Positions 7,872 through 17,031 of a DNA stretch of 64,000 bases are shown here, in pieces; position 1 is the first letter of the stretch, and each line of letters begins with the position of its first letter. The stretch lies in NCBI RefSeq assembly GCF_012979535.1, contig NZ_CP053015.1, positions 434,001 through 498,000 on the forward strand. The letters are read 5' to 3'. The position numbers and the translations under genes were made by a program. Under the pieces are notes generated by a model. It ran no database searches. It was not told where the DNA came from and saw only the letters and a program-made list of their open reading frames with translations. Origin of the DNA: Sphingomonas lacunae. Lineage in GTDB: Bacteria; Pseudomonadota; Alphaproteobacteria; Sphingomonadales; Sphingomonadaceae.

Positions 7872-8423
7872 TTACGCCGACTGTTCGTCAATTTTTTCGA
7901 CCCAGGCCGGATAAAAGGCGGGTTCACGCGATGACCAGCCAGCAGCGGTTGCCGCATGTTCCCCAATGGATTGGAGCAAAGCCTTTCGCTTGTCGGGATG
8001 AAGATGCGGCAAGGCGGCGGCAGCGCAGAATGCCGAGGGAAGCCATGGCCTGACGGCTGCACCAAGCAGGCGTTCGTAAAGGAAGCGATAGGCGGAAAAT
8101 CCCGGCAGGCGGTCCTGGCCCAGATCAAAAGCCGACAGGGAAATCATTCCGCCAAGAAAGGGGCCAACCCGGTCCATCGCGCCGTCATCCGGTATCGAAT
8201 CCCGCAGATCGGGCAATCGGGCATAGACTTTCTGCTGAACGCGGATGGCCGCTTCTTCGCCGCCGTCCCTTGACCAGCGACCGATGGCATCGTCCCGTTC
8301 CAGGCCTACATCGAGCGAGCGGCGGATATATCGCTGGGTGCGCGATGGAAAGGTTGCGAACTCGCGCATCTCAGCCAAGGCTATGTCCCCTGGCGTGCGC
8401 TGGTAACGAATGGTCATGGTCAT
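7872..8423 (-). CDS. Hypothetical protein
   Basis: About 183 residues from MTMTIRYQRT (a second start lies two codons on). No signal peptide or membrane segment. Sequence is mixed helical with a Trp/Pro-rich C-terminus (GWSSREPAFYPAWVEKI). I do not recognise a domain. It is convergent with the TSUP gene (stops 8 bases apart) and divergent from the FabH-like gene, sharing an intergenic region that contains an inverted repeat. Codon usage looks native. Confidence 0.6.
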   Translation of the reverse strand: MTMTIRYQRTPGDIALAEMREFATFPSRTQRYIRRSLDVGLERDDAIGRWSRDGGEEAAIRVQQKVYARLPDLRDSIPDDGAMDRVGPFLGGMISLSAFDLGQDRLPGFSAYRFLYERLLGAAVRPWLPSAFCAAAALPHLHPDKRKALLQSIGEHAATAAGWSSREPAFYPAWVEKIDEQSA

Positions 8424-8521
8424 GCCCCTCTGACGAATTGGCCGCTTCATTCCCTTCCCGCCTCCGGGTTTCGCATGGAATATCTTGCCAGGCAATTAAC
8501 CATGTTGGCCTTGTCGAATTT

Positions 8522-8554
8522 GTTGCAGGTGCAATCCGGCATTTGCCCTGCAAC
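8522..8554. repeat. Inverted repeat upstream of the FabH-like gene
   Basis: GTTGCAG-N19-CTGCAAC, a perfect 7-bp inverted repeat ending 24 bases before the FabH-like start. A second dyad, TTGCA-GG-TGCAA (8523-8534), overlaps its left arm. It could be an operator for the divergent gene pair or a leader hairpin. Confidence 0.4.
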
Positions 8555-8578
8555 ATGACCCGCGCTAAGCAGCGGGGC

Positions 8579-9709
8579 ATGAGCAGTCAGAACCACCCTG
8601 TCATTTCGTCCACCGGACTGTGGACCCCGCCGGAAAGCATCTCCAACGCCGAACTGGTGGAAAGCTTTAATGCCTATGTCGCGGCCCATAATGCGGAACA
8701 TGCCGCTGACATTGCCGCAGAAAAGGTAAAGGCGCTGGAACCCAGCTCCGTTGAGTTCATTGAAAAGGCCAGCGGTATCAAGGCCCGTCACGTGATGGAC
8801 AAGGACGGGGTGCTTGATCCTGCCATCATGCGCCCGCGCGATCTTGAACGGCCCAATGATCAACTCGCCATATTGGCTGAAATCGGCGTCAAGGCCTGTC
8901 AGGATGCGCTTGCCCGAGCCGGGCGCGATGTCAGGGATGTGGATGCCGTGCTCTGCGCCTGTTCCAACCTGCAACGCGCCTATCCGGCCGTTGCCGTGGA
9001 AATACAGGATGCGCTCGGCATTGACGGGTTCGGCTTTGACATGAACGTCGCCTGTTCCTCAGCGACCTTTGGGATACAAACGGCTGCTGACTTCATTCGC
9101 GCCGGCAATGCCAAGAGCGTCCTCGTGGTCAGCCCGGAAATCACTTCGGGCCACCTTAACTGGCGCGACCGGGACAGCCATTTCATCTTTGGTGACGTAG
9201 CCACCGCCGTACTCGTCGAAAGCGCCGACATCGCGCCTGCAAACCATTGGGACATCATCGGCACCAAGCTCAAGACAGTCTTCTCGAACAATATCCGCAA
9301 CAATTTCGGCTTCCTCAACCGTACCGATCCGGCGCACCGCGACGATGCCGACAAATTGTTCATCCAGGAGGGCCGCAAGGTCTTCAAGGAAGTTGTCCCA
9401 ATGGTGGCGGCGATGATCAACGAGGAAATGAGCAAGCATGGTCTAGCCGGCGAGGACATGCGCCGCATCTGGTTGCATCAAGCCAATGCCAACATGAACC
9501 GTCTTATAGCCCAGCGGGTTTTCGGCCATGAAGCAAGTGAGGATGAGAGCCCGACCGTGCTCGACACCTACGCCAACACGTCCAGTGCCGGGTCAATCAT
9601 TGCTTTTCACAAGAACAGCGATGATTTGAACGCGGGCGACAATGGCCTGATCTGTTCGTTTGGCGCCGGCTATTCCGCCGGGTGCGTGTTCGTTCGCAAA
9701 GTGGCATAA
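8579..9709 (+). CDS. Beta-ketoacyl-ACP synthase III, long FabH-like
   Basis: 376 residues, clearly longer than canonical FabH (about 320). The Cys-His-Asn triad is intact: Cys159 in NVACSSATFG, His300 in WLHQAN, Asn333 in YANTSSAG. The N-terminus (TGLWTPPESISNAELVESFNAYV) and the RDRDSHFIFGD block recall, from memory, the Pseudomonas PA3286 type, which condenses a medium-chain acyl-CoA with malonyl-ACP and so shunts beta-oxidation products into fatty acid synthesis. The start at 8579 begins the conserved domain; an ATG at 8555 is an alternative. Substrate chain length is inference. Confidence 0.88.
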   Translation: MSSQNHPVISSTGLWTPPESISNAELVESFNAYVAAHNAEHAADIAAEKVKALEPSSVEFIEKASGIKARHVMDKDGVLDPAIMRPRDLERPNDQLAILAEIGVKACQDALARAGRDVRDVDAVLCACSNLQRAYPAVAVEIQDALGIDGFGFDMNVACSSATFGIQTAADFIRAGNAKSVLVVSPEITSGHLNWRDRDSHFIFGDVATAVLVESADIAPANHWDIIGTKLKTVFSNNIRNNFGFLNRTDPAHRDDADKLFIQEGRKVFKEVVPMVAAMINEEMSKHGLAGEDMRRIWLHQANANMNRLIAQRVFGHEASEDESPTVLDTYANTSSAGSIIAFHKNSDDLNAGDNGLICSFGAGYSAGCVFVRKVA

Positions 9710-9770
9710 TCGTCACCGAGGCCATCCGCACCCACTGAGCTGATAGCCAATCCAGAGGATAGCTTCGCGC

Positions 9771-11264
9771 ATGCAAACAATGGCCTGGGTTTCGCTGTCC
9801 GCCTATTTCGCGCTGATGATTGGGATAGGCATCTATGCCTGGCGCAAGTCGAATGCGACGGCAGAAGGGTATATGCTGGGCGGTCGGGACCTGGGGCCCG
9901 GCGTGACAGCTCTTTCGGCCGGTGCCAGCGACATGTCCGGCTGGTTGTTGATGGGCCTGCCCGGAGCAGTGTTCCTGTCGGGCCTATCCGGCGCCTGGAT
10001 CGGCATTGGTCTGACGATCGGGGCCTACATCAATTATCTGATCGTGGCGCCGCGTCTGCGCACCTTCACAGAACTCGCCAATGACGCCATCACCATCCCC
10101 GATTTCCTCGAGGAACGCTTTGCTGACGCATCGCGCGCGCTTCGCGTAATCGCGGCTTTGGTAATCATCGTCTTTTTCACGCTCTACTGCAGCGCCGGCA
10201 TGGTGGCGGGTGGCAAATTCGCCGTCGCCGCGCTCGGCATGGACTATCTCGCGGGAGTGGCATTGGCCGCCGGTGTCGTCGTCATCTACGTCCTGTTCGG
10301 CGGGTTCCTTGCCGTCAGCCTGACCGATTTTGTCCAGGGCTGCATCATGTTCGCCGGATTGATCATGGTGCCAGTGGTCGTGCTGATGCAGATAGGGGGT
10401 ATTGACGGCGCCTCTGCCGCCCTCGCCGCTGCGGAAGCCAGCCAGCAACTTGGACCAGGAACGCTGACCAGCTTGTTCGCGGGCACAACGGTACTGGGCA
10501 TCATCAGCACAGCCGCCTGGGGACTCGGCTATTTTGGCCAGCCCCATATCATCGTCCGCTTCATGGCGATCCGCCGGGTCGCGGACATGCCGATCGCTCG
10601 CCGCATCAATATTGGCTGGATGGTCATCAGCCTCGCCGGAGCTATCGCCACCGGTCTGCTGGGCGCGGCATGGGTGGCGCAGGGGGGCGAAGCACCCACC
10701 GATCCCGAGACGATCTTCATCCTGTTCGCGCGCACCCTGTTCCATCCGCTGGTGACCGGCTTCCTCCTTGCCGCCATCCTCGCCGCGATAATGTCGACAA
10801 TTTCGGCGCAATTGCTGGTCACCGCTTCCAGTCTTGCCGAAGATATCTGGCGCGGCGTCATCCAGCGCGATGCCTCGGAACAATCGGTGGTCGCCATCGG
10901 TCGCGCCGCCGTGCTGATTGTTGCCGCCGTGTCCGGACTGCTGGCACTCAACCCTGACTCTTCGATTCTCAGCCTCGTTTCCAATGCCTGGGCCGGCTTT
11001 GGCGCAGCGTTCGGCCCGCTGATCATAGCGAGCCTGTGGTGGCGAGGCACGACGCGCTGGGGCGCCCTCGCCGGCATGGTTACAGGCGCGGCCGTGGTGA
11101 TAGGCTGGATCGCGCTGGGCTGGTCAGAAGCCATGTACGAGATTGTCCCCGGCTTCATTGCCTCGGGCGTCGCCATCTGGCTGGTCAGCAAGCTCAGCAC
11201 CGCACCGCCGGCCGACCGCATCGCCCTGTTTGATCAGGCTGCCAGGGCCGCGCTCGCCAAATAG
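9771..11264 (+). CDS. putP: Sodium/proline symporter PutP
   Basis: 497-residue sodium:solute symporter with about 13 hydrophobic segments. The PutP blocks GGRDLGPGVTALSAGASDMSGW, LLMGLPGAVFLSG and GYFGQPHIIVRFMA are present. It imports L-proline with Na+ across the inner membrane. It is a single gene with a hairpin just after the stop. No putA lies in the window. Relatives that carry other solutes exist, but resemblance to E. coli PutP is strong. Confidence 0.92.
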   Translation: MQTMAWVSLSAYFALMIGIGIYAWRKSNATAEGYMLGGRDLGPGVTALSAGASDMSGWLLMGLPGAVFLSGLSGAWIGIGLTIGAYINYLIVAPRLRTFTELANDAITIPDFLEERFADASRALRVIAALVIIVFFTLYCSAGMVAGGKFAVAALGMDYLAGVALAAGVVVIYVLFGGFLAVSLTDFVQGCIMFAGLIMVPVVVLMQIGGIDGASAALAAAEASQQLGPGTLTSLFAGTTVLGIISTAAWGLGYFGQPHIIVRFMAIRRVADMPIARRINIGWMVISLAGAIATGLLGAAWVAQGGEAPTDPETIFILFARTLFHPLVTGFLLAAILAAIMSTISAQLLVTASSLAEDIWRGVIQRDASEQSVVAIGRAAVLIVAAVSGLLALNPDSSILSLVSNAWAGFGAAFGPLIIASLWWRGTTRWGALAGMVTGAAVVIGWIALGWSEAMYEIVPGFIASGVAIWLVSKLSTAPPADRIALFDQAARAALAK

Positions 11265-11287
11265 GCCTGTCGCTGCTCGACAAGGCC
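11264..11287 (+). terminator. Possible terminator after putP
   Basis: GGCC-TGTCG / CGACA-(A)-GGCC forms a 9-bp stem with a one-base bulge and a 5-base loop directly at the putP stop. No T-tract follows, so intrinsic termination is uncertain. Confidence 0.35.
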
Positions 11288-11344
11288 CGACGCCGACCAT
11301 AGTATCGGTTGCAGAATCGAACCCATCCGACACGGAGAGACGCC

Positions 11345-12103
11345 ATGGCCACCGCCCTCAAGATCCCGAACATGTCCGAAGCCGAATGGAACGCCCGGCT
11401 TGAGCTGGCCGCGACCTATCGCGTGTTCGACCATATGGGCTGGTCGGAGATGATCTATAACCACATCTCGCTGAAGGTGCCGGACGAGGAAGGCGCCTTC
11501 CTCATCAACCCCTATGGCCTGCACTTCTCAGAGGTGAAGGCTTCGAACCTCGTCAAGATCGACATTGACGGCAACAAACTCGACGACAACCCCTATCCGG
11601 TCAACAAGGCTGGCTTCACCCAGCACGCCTATTTCCATGCGAAGCTGCCCTGGGCCCACGCCATTGCCCACACGCACACCACCGCGACCATGGCCGTCGC
11701 CAGCCTTGAGGGCGGGCTCCAGCCGATCAATTTCTACGCCTGCAACTTCATCGGCAACATCGCCTATCACGATTTCGAAGGCGTGACGGTGCGTGAGGAA
11801 GAGGGACCACGCCTGCTCGAATCGCTCGGCGACAAGCGTATCCTGATGCTCAAGAACCATGGCCCGGTGATCATGGGCAAGACGTTGGGTCAGATCTTCC
11901 TGACCCACTGGAGCCTGCAGCGCGCCTGCGAAATCCAGCTCGCCACCCTGTCGATGGGCAAGCCGGTCGTCGTGCCGCAGCATGTCATCGATGTGCACCA
12001 GCGTGATCTCAACCAGGTCGAACTGCCCGGCGGCCCCGGCGCCCCCGACCTCGCCGCGATGATCCGCAAGATCGACAAGATCGATTCGAGTTGGCGGGAG
12101 TAA
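11345..12103 (+). CDS. Class II aldolase/adducin family protein
   Basis: 252 residues from MATALKIPNM; a GGAGA ribosome site precedes this start. Metal ligands are visible in HAIAHTHTTATMAV (His-x-His) and a later His in MLKNHGPVIMG. Family members are zinc-dependent sugar-phosphate aldolases, epimerases or decarboxylases; this subgroup, abundant in alphaproteobacteria next to oxidoreductases, has no settled substrate. It is followed 24 bases on by an IorA-like gene, so the two may be cotranscribed. Specific activity is unknown. Confidence 0.85.
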   Translation: MATALKIPNMSEAEWNARLELAATYRVFDHMGWSEMIYNHISLKVPDEEGAFLINPYGLHFSEVKASNLVKIDIDGNKLDDNPYPVNKAGFTQHAYFHAKLPWAHAIAHTHTTATMAVASLEGGLQPINFYACNFIGNIAYHDFEGVTVREEEGPRLLESLGDKRILMLKNHGPVIMGKTLGQIFLTHWSLQRACEIQLATLSMGKPVVVPQHVIDVHQRDLNQVELPGGPGAPDLAAMIRKIDKIDSSWRE

Positions 12104-12127
12104 GCGGCGAGCGGCTACGGCACACCC

Positions 12128-12667
12128 ATGACCGCCTTCACCGTCAATGATCGCCCCGTGCGCTATCGCATGGACCCGCAGACGCCGCTGCTGTTCGCCC
12201 TGCGCGAGGCATCGAACCTCACCGGCACCAAATATGGCTGCGGCACAGGGGATTGCGGTGCCTGCACCGTCGATATCGACGGGGAGGCGATCCGCAGCTG
12301 CCAGATCAGCATCGCCGATTGCGAAGGGCGTTTCGTCACCACCATCGAGGCGCTGTCACAGGACCGCAGCCACCCGGTGCAACAGGCTTGGGCCGCCGAA
12401 CAGGTCACGCAATGCGGCTTTTGCGAACCCGGCATGATCATGGCGATTGCCGTGCTGCTCAAGAAAACACCCGATCCGACCAATGAGGAAATAGAGGCGG
12501 CGGTCACGAATATCTGCCGCTGCGGCGTCTACCCCCGCGTCAAACCCGCCATCCGCCGCGCCGTCCGCATCGCCCGCGGCGAAGAGCGTGTCGCCGCTGC
12601 CCCGCCGCCCGGCATCCGTCCCCGCGACGCCGCCCGCGTGGTCCCTGCGCTAACGCCGAAGCCTTAA
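12128..12667 (+). CDS. 2Fe-2S subunit of molybdenum hydroxylase, IorA-like, orphan
   Basis: 179 residues. An N-terminal plant-type ferredoxin motif (YGCGTGDCGACTVDIDG, then SCQ) and a C-terminal 2Fe-2S domain (QCGFCEPGMIM, ICRCGVYPRV) are the two cluster domains of the small subunit of xanthine-oxidase-type hydroxylases, close to isoquinoline 1-oxidoreductase alpha. The C-terminus has an extra Arg/Pro/Ala-rich tail. The large molybdopterin subunit (IorB) that should partner it is not adjacent; a glutathione transferase follows. Either the partner is elsewhere or the protein serves as a stand-alone electron carrier. Confidence 0.88.
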   Translation: MTAFTVNDRPVRYRMDPQTPLLFALREASNLTGTKYGCGTGDCGACTVDIDGEAIRSCQISIADCEGRFVTTIEALSQDRSHPVQQAWAAEQVTQCGFCEPGMIMAIAVLLKKTPDPTNEEIEAAVTNICRCGVYPRVKPAIRRAVRIARGEERVAAAPPPGIRPRDAARVVPALTPKP

Positions 12668-12688
12668 GCCCTTTCCCGGAGCCCCCGC

Positions 12689-13558
12689 ATGACCGTCACC
12701 GCTGATTACACCCCGCCCAAGGTCTGGACCTGGAATCAGGACGCCACGCACCGCTTTGCCGCGATCAACCGGCCGATTGCCGGGCCGACCAGCGACAAGG
12801 AGCTGCCGGTCGGCAAACATCCCTTCCAGCTCTATTCGCTTGGCACGCCCAATGGCGTGAAGGTGACGGTGCTGTTCGAGGAACTGCTCGCCGCCGGGTA
12901 CAGCGAAGCCGAATATGACGCCTGGCTGATCAACATCATGGCCGGCGACCAGTTCGGCTCGGGCTTTGTCGACATCAATCCCAACAGCAAGATCCCCGCC
13001 CTGCTCGACCGCAGCGGGCCAGAGCCGATCCGCGTCTTTGAAAGCGGCTCGATCCTCGTCCACCTCGCCGAGAAATTCGGCGCCTTTCTGCCCGCCTCCG
13101 GCCCGGCACGGACCGAAGTGTTCAACTGGCTGTTCTGGCAAATGGGCGCGACGCCGATCCTCGGCGGCGGCTTTGGCCATTTCTACGCCTATGCGCCGGT
13201 AAAGCTCGAATATCCGATCGATCGCTACGCCATGGAGGTGAAGCGTCAGCTCTCGGTTCTCGACCGCCGTCTGGCGGAGAGCGAATTCGTCGCCGGGCCG
13301 GACTATACCATCGCCGACATGGCGATCTGGCCCTGGTATGGCGCACTGGTGAAAGGCCTCGTCTATGACGCGGGCGAATTCCTCTCGGTCCACGAATATA
13401 CCCACGTCCTGCGCTGGACCGACCAGCTCTCCGAGCGCCCCGCCGTCAAGCGCGGCCGCATGGTCAATCGTGTGATGGGCGAACCCTCAAGCCAGCTCCA
13501 CGAGCGCCACGACGCCAGCGATTTCGACACGAAAACCCAGGACAAGATCGGGGGTTAG
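12689..13558 (+). CDS. yghU: YghU-like glutathione transferase / disulfide reductase
   Basis: 289 residues. N-terminal blocks (WTWNQDATHRFAAINRPIAG, LPVGKHPFQLYSLGTPNG) and NPNSKIPAL match E. coli YghU, a Nu-class GST that binds two glutathiones and reduces organic hydroperoxides and disulfide substrates. A thioredoxin-like domain (about 48-135) is followed by the all-helical C-terminal domain with DYTIADMAIWPWYG. It lies 21 bases after the IorA-like gene and converges on thiSG. Cytoplasmic. Confidence 0.92.
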   Translation: MTVTADYTPPKVWTWNQDATHRFAAINRPIAGPTSDKELPVGKHPFQLYSLGTPNGVKVTVLFEELLAAGYSEAEYDAWLINIMAGDQFGSGFVDINPNSKIPALLDRSGPEPIRVFESGSILVHLAEKFGAFLPASGPARTEVFNWLFWQMGATPILGGGFGHFYAYAPVKLEYPIDRYAMEVKRQLSVLDRRLAESEFVAGPDYTIADMAIWPWYGALVKGLVYDAGEFLSVHEYTHVLRWTDQLSERPAVKRGRMVNRVMGEPSSQLHERHDASDFDTKTQDKIGG

Positions 13559-13563
13559 GATGG

Positions 13564-13583
13564 TCCTCCGCTCCGGGGGAGGA
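13564..13583. terminator. Weak hairpin between convergent yghU and thiSG
   Basis: TCCTCC-N8-GGAGGA forms a 6-bp stem in the 29-base gap between the convergent stops. No T-tract on either side. A bidirectional terminator role is only suggested by location. Confidence 0.3.
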
Positions 13584-13587
13584 TTGA

Positions 13588-14577
13588 TCAGATCAACCCC
13601 GCCAGCGGACTGCTCGGGTCCGCGTATTTTCGCGTCGCCATCCGTCCGGCGAGATAGGCATCGCGTCCCGCCTGCACCGCCAGCTTCATTGCGCGGGCCA
13701 TGCGGATCGGGTCCTTGGCTTCGGCGATGGCGGTATTCATCAGCACGCCGTCACAGCCCAGTTCCATCGCCACCGCCGCATCGCTCGCCGTGCCGACGCC
13801 CGCGTCGACCAGAACCGGCACCTTGGCGCCCTCAACGATCAGTCGCACTGTCACCCGGTTCTGGATACCCAGCCCTGAGCCAATCGGCGCGCCCAGAGGC
13901 ATGATCGCCACCGCACCCGCGTCTTCCAGCTGCTTGGCGGCGATGGGATCATCGACGCAATAGACCATCGGCAGGAAGCCTTCCTTGGCCAGCACCTCGG
14001 TCGCCTTCAGCGTTTCGCGCATGTCGGGGTACAGCGTCTTGGCCTCGCCCAGCACCTCAAGCTTGACGAGGTCCCAGCCACCGGCCTCGCGCGCCAGGCG
14101 CAGCGTGCGGATCGCGCTGTCGGCATCAAAACAGCCGGCGGTGTTGGGCAGATAGGTATATTTTTTCGGGTCGATGAAGTCTGTCAGCATCGGCGCGGTC
14201 GGGTCCGAGACATTCACCCGCCGCACCGCCACCGTGATGATCTCGGCCCCCGACGCCTCAAGCGCCGCCGCATTCTGGGCGAAATCCTTGTACTTGCCGG
14301 TCCCGACAATCAGCCGGGAGGTGAAAGTGCGGCCAGCCACGGTCCAGGTATCGCCACCACTCACCACATCACCTCCACCAACAAAATGCACAATCTCAAG
14401 TTCGTCGCCCTCAGCCAGCATGACTTCTGCCAGCGTTGAGCGCGGGACGATCACCCTGTTGCGCTCGACCGCGACCTTTTCAGGCTTCAGGCCAATGTCG
14501 GCAACCAGCCCAGCGATGCTCAGCCCGGCCGCCACCCGGCGCGGTTCGCCGTTGAGGGTGATGCTGATCTCGCTCAT
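13588..14577 (-). CDS. thiSG: Fused sulfur carrier ThiS - thiazole synthase ThiG
   Basis: 329 residues. Residues 1-69 are ThiS, ending in the Gly-Gly motif (HFVGGG, 67-69) that normally is the free C-terminus carrying the thiocarboxylate. After a short linker, residues 76-329 are ThiG, a TIM barrel with the substrate-binding Lys in DLVKLEVLG and the phosphate region [11 protein letters not shown]. Thiazole synthase makes the thiazole phosphate of thiamine. Such fusions occur in some alphaproteobacteria. How sulfur is loaded on an internal Gly-Gly is the open point; cleavage or an altered mechanism is needed. No other thi gene is adjacent. Confidence 0.95.
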   Translation of the reverse strand: MSEISITLNGEPRRVAAGLSIAGLVADIGLKPEKVAVERNRVIVPRSTLAEVMLAEGDELEIVHFVGGGDVVSGGDTWTVAGRTFTSRLIVGTGKYKDFAQNAAALEASGAEIITVAVRRVNVSDPTAPMLTDFIDPKKYTYLPNTAGCFDADSAIRTLRLAREAGGWDLVKLEVLGEAKTLYPDMRETLKATEVLAKEGFLPMVYCVDDPIAAKQLEDAGAVAIMPLGAPIGSGLGIQNRVTVRLIVEGAKVPVLVDAGVGTASDAAVAMELGCDGVLMNTAIAEAKDPIRMARAMKLAVQAGRDAYLAGRMATRKYADPSSPLAGLI

Positions 14578-14654
14578 GCCACGTCCCGTTTTGCCCTTTT
14601 GATCTCGCCGCCATATAGGGACGCTAACAGCCGCCGCAAACGGAACTTGCCCGC

Positions 14655-15095
14655 ATGGCCAACCTGCCCGTCATCTTTGTGCTCAATGGGCCCAATCTCA
14701 ACCTGCTCGGCACCCGCGAACCGCATATCTATGGGCACCAGACGCTGGCCGACATAGAGGCGATGCTCAAGGCGCAGGCGGCAACGCTCGGCCTTGCCAT
14801 CGACATGCGCCAATCGAACCATGAGGGGACTTTGGTCGACTGGATGCACGAGGCGCATTTTGCCGGTGCCAAGGCGATCCTGATCAACGCAGGCGCCTAT
14901 ACCCACACCTCCATTGCCCTCCATGATGCGGCCAAATCGATCAGCGTGCCGGTGTTCGAAGTCCATCTTTCCGACCCGAAAAGCCGCGAAACTTTCCGCC
15001 ACATCAGCTATATAGGCATGGCAGCCAAAGCCTGTTTCGCTGGCCATGGTGCCGATTCCTATCGGCTTGCGCTGGACGCGGCGGCCAAGCTCTGA
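14655..15095 (+). CDS. aroQ: 3-dehydroquinate dehydratase, type II
   Basis: 146 residues. Flavodoxin-like type II enzyme of the shikimate pathway with [14 protein letters not shown] (catalytic Tyr after it, in EPHIYG), [23 protein letters not shown] and the HLSDP motif. It converts 3-dehydroquinate to 3-dehydroshikimate. It stands just before accB-accC, an arrangement common in alphaproteobacteria, and is divergent from thiSG. Confidence 0.96.
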   Translation: MANLPVIFVLNGPNLNLLGTREPHIYGHQTLADIEAMLKAQAATLGLAIDMRQSNHEGTLVDWMHEAHFAGAKAILINAGAYTHTSIALHDAAKSISVPVFEVHLSDPKSRETFRHISYIGMAAKACFAGHGADSYRLALDAAAKL

Positions 15096-15166
15096 CAATA
15101 GCGGACCATTCTGATGACACGCCAATGGCACGAACCGGCGGCGACAACTCGGGGACGAATTTTCTC

Positions 15167-15649
15167 ATGGCCGATGACAAGACTGGCGGAATGAAGATCG
15201 ATGCCAAGCTGGTGCGCGAGCTCGCACAGCTGATCGCCGACACCGACCTCACCGAAATCGAGGTCGAGGACGGCGACCGCAAGATCCGCGTCGCGCGGCA
15301 GATCACCGCCGCGCAGGTCACCTATGCCGCGGCACCCGCGCCCGTCGCAGCCGCTGCCGCACCGGCCGCTGCTCCCACCGCAGAGGCCGCGCCTGCCGCT
15401 CCGGCCGCCGACGATGCCAACGCCGTGAAGTCACCGATGGTCGGCACCTGCTACCTCGCCCCCGAACCGGGCGCCCCCAATTTCAAGTCGATTGGCGACA
15501 CGGTCAAGGAAGGCGACACCATCCTGATCATCGAGGCGATGAAGGTGATGAACGCCATCACCGCGCCGCGTGGTGGCAAGCTGGTCAAGGTGCTGGTCGA
15601 GAACAGTCAGCCGGTCGAGTTCGACCAGCCGCTGTTCGTCATTGCGTGA
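15167..15649 (+). CDS. accB: Biotin carboxyl carrier protein of acetyl-CoA carboxylase
   Basis: 160 residues from MADDKTGGMK; GGGGACG provides a ribosome site, and an ATG at 15125 would add 14 unconserved residues. An N-terminal helical part is followed by an Ala/Pro-rich linker (about 55-85) and the biotinyl domain with the lysine in EAMKVMN. It carries biotin between AccC and the carboxyltransferase in fatty acid synthesis. The accC gene follows 10 bases later. Confidence 0.95.
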   Translation: MADDKTGGMKIDAKLVRELAQLIADTDLTEIEVEDGDRKIRVARQITAAQVTYAAAPAPVAAAAAPAAAPTAEAAPAAPAADDANAVKSPMVGTCYLAPEPGAPNFKSIGDTVKEGDTILIIEAMKVMNAITAPRGGKLVKVLVENSQPVEFDQPLFVIA

Positions 15650-15659
15650 CGGCTGACGC

Positions 15660-17015
15660 ATGACCATCGAAAAACTCCTCATCGCCAACCGCGGCGAAAT
15701 TGCTCTCCGCATCCACCGCGCCGCACATGAAATGGGCATCCGCACGGTCGCGGTCCACTCGACCGCTGATGCCGACGCAATGCATGTCCGCTTGGCTGAC
15801 GAAGCGATCTGCATCGGTCCGCCGTCGGCCAAGGACAGCTATCTCAACATCCCGGCGATAATCTCCGCCGCAGAGGTCAGCCATGCTGACGCCATCCATC
15901 CTGGCTATGGCTTCCTGTCGGAGAACGCCCGCTTTGCTGAGATCATCGAGGCGCACGGCCTGATCTTTGTCGGGCCCAAGCCCGAGCACATCCGCACCAT
16001 GGGCGACAAGGTCGAAGCCAAGCGCACTGCCGGCGCGCTCGGCCTGCCACTGGTGCCGGGCAGCGATGGCGCGGTTTCGGACATTGAGGAAGCGAAGAAG
16101 ATTGCCGCCAATGTTGGCTATCCGGTGATCATCAAGGCCGCGTCGGGCGGCGGCGGTCGCGGCATGAAAGTTTGCAACAGCGCAGATGACCTCGAAACGC
16201 TGATGCAGCAGGCGGGGACCGAGGCCAAGGCCGCGTTCGGCGATGCCACCGTTTATATCGAAAAATATCTCGGCAACCCGCGCCACATCGAATTTCAGGT
16301 GTTTGGTGATGGCAAGGGCAATGCCATCCATCTGGGTGAGCGCGACTGCTCGTTGCAGCGCCGCCACCAAAAGGTGCTTGAGGAAGCCCCCTCGCCTATC
16401 ATTTCAGCGGAAGAGCGTGCCCGCATGGGCAAGATCTGCGCCGACGCCATGGCCGGCATGGGCTATCGCGGCGCCGGCACCATCGAATTCCTTTGGGAAA
16501 ATGGCGAATTCTACTTCATCGAGATGAACACCCGCATCCAGGTCGAACATCCGGTGACCGAGATGATCACCGGCTTTGACCTGGTCCGCGAACAGATCCG
16601 CATTGCCGACGGCCACCCGCTGTCGGTCAAGCAGAGCGATCTCGAATTCCGTGGCCACTCAATCGAATGCCGGCTGAATGCGGAGGACCCCAGCACATTC
16701 GCGCCCTCACCCGGTCTGGTGAAAGCCTATCACCCGGCTGGCGGAATGCATGTCCGCGTCGATAGCGGTCTCTATGCCGGGTACCGCGTGCCGCCCTATT
16801 ATGATTCGATGGTCGCAAAGCTGATCGTCTATGGCCGCACCCGGCAAAGCTGCATGATGCGGATGCGCCGCGCGCTGGAAGAAATGGTGATCGACGGGAT
16901 CAAGACCAACATTCCGTTGCATCAGGCCCTGCTGCGCGAAGCCGATGTGATCGACGGCAATTACACGATCAAATGGCTTGAGGAATGGCTTGAGAAACAG
17001 GCTGACGGGGGCTGA
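15660..17015 (+). CDS. accC: Biotin carboxylase of acetyl-CoA carboxylase
   Basis: 451 residues, the usual length for AccC. N-terminal [13 protein letters not shown], the ATP-grasp glycine loop [13 protein letters not shown], the catalytic [27 protein letters not shown] and the C-terminal RNAED-like [11 protein letters not shown] are all present. It carboxylates the biotin of AccB using ATP and bicarbonate. Cotranscribed with accB. Confidence 0.97.
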   Translation: MTIEKLLIANRGEIALRIHRAAHEMGIRTVAVHSTADADAMHVRLADEAICIGPPSAKDSYLNIPAIISAAEVSHADAIHPGYGFLSENARFAEIIEAHGLIFVGPKPEHIRTMGDKVEAKRTAGALGLPLVPGSDGAVSDIEEAKKIAANVGYPVIIKAASGGGGRGMKVCNSADDLETLMQQAGTEAKAAFGDATVYIEKYLGNPRHIEFQVFGDGKGNAIHLGERDCSLQRRHQKVLEEAPSPIISAEERARMGKICADAMAGMGYRGAGTIEFLWENGEFYFIEMNTRIQVEHPVTEMITGFDLVREQIRIADGHPLSVKQSDLEFRGHSIECRLNAEDPSTFAPSPGLVKAYHPAGGMHVRVDSGLYAGYRVPPYYDSMVAKLIVYGRTRQSCMMRMRRALEEMVIDGIKTNIPLHQALLREADVIDGNYTIKWLEEWLEKQADGG

Positions 17016-17031
17016 TCGCCTCAAGCCTGAG

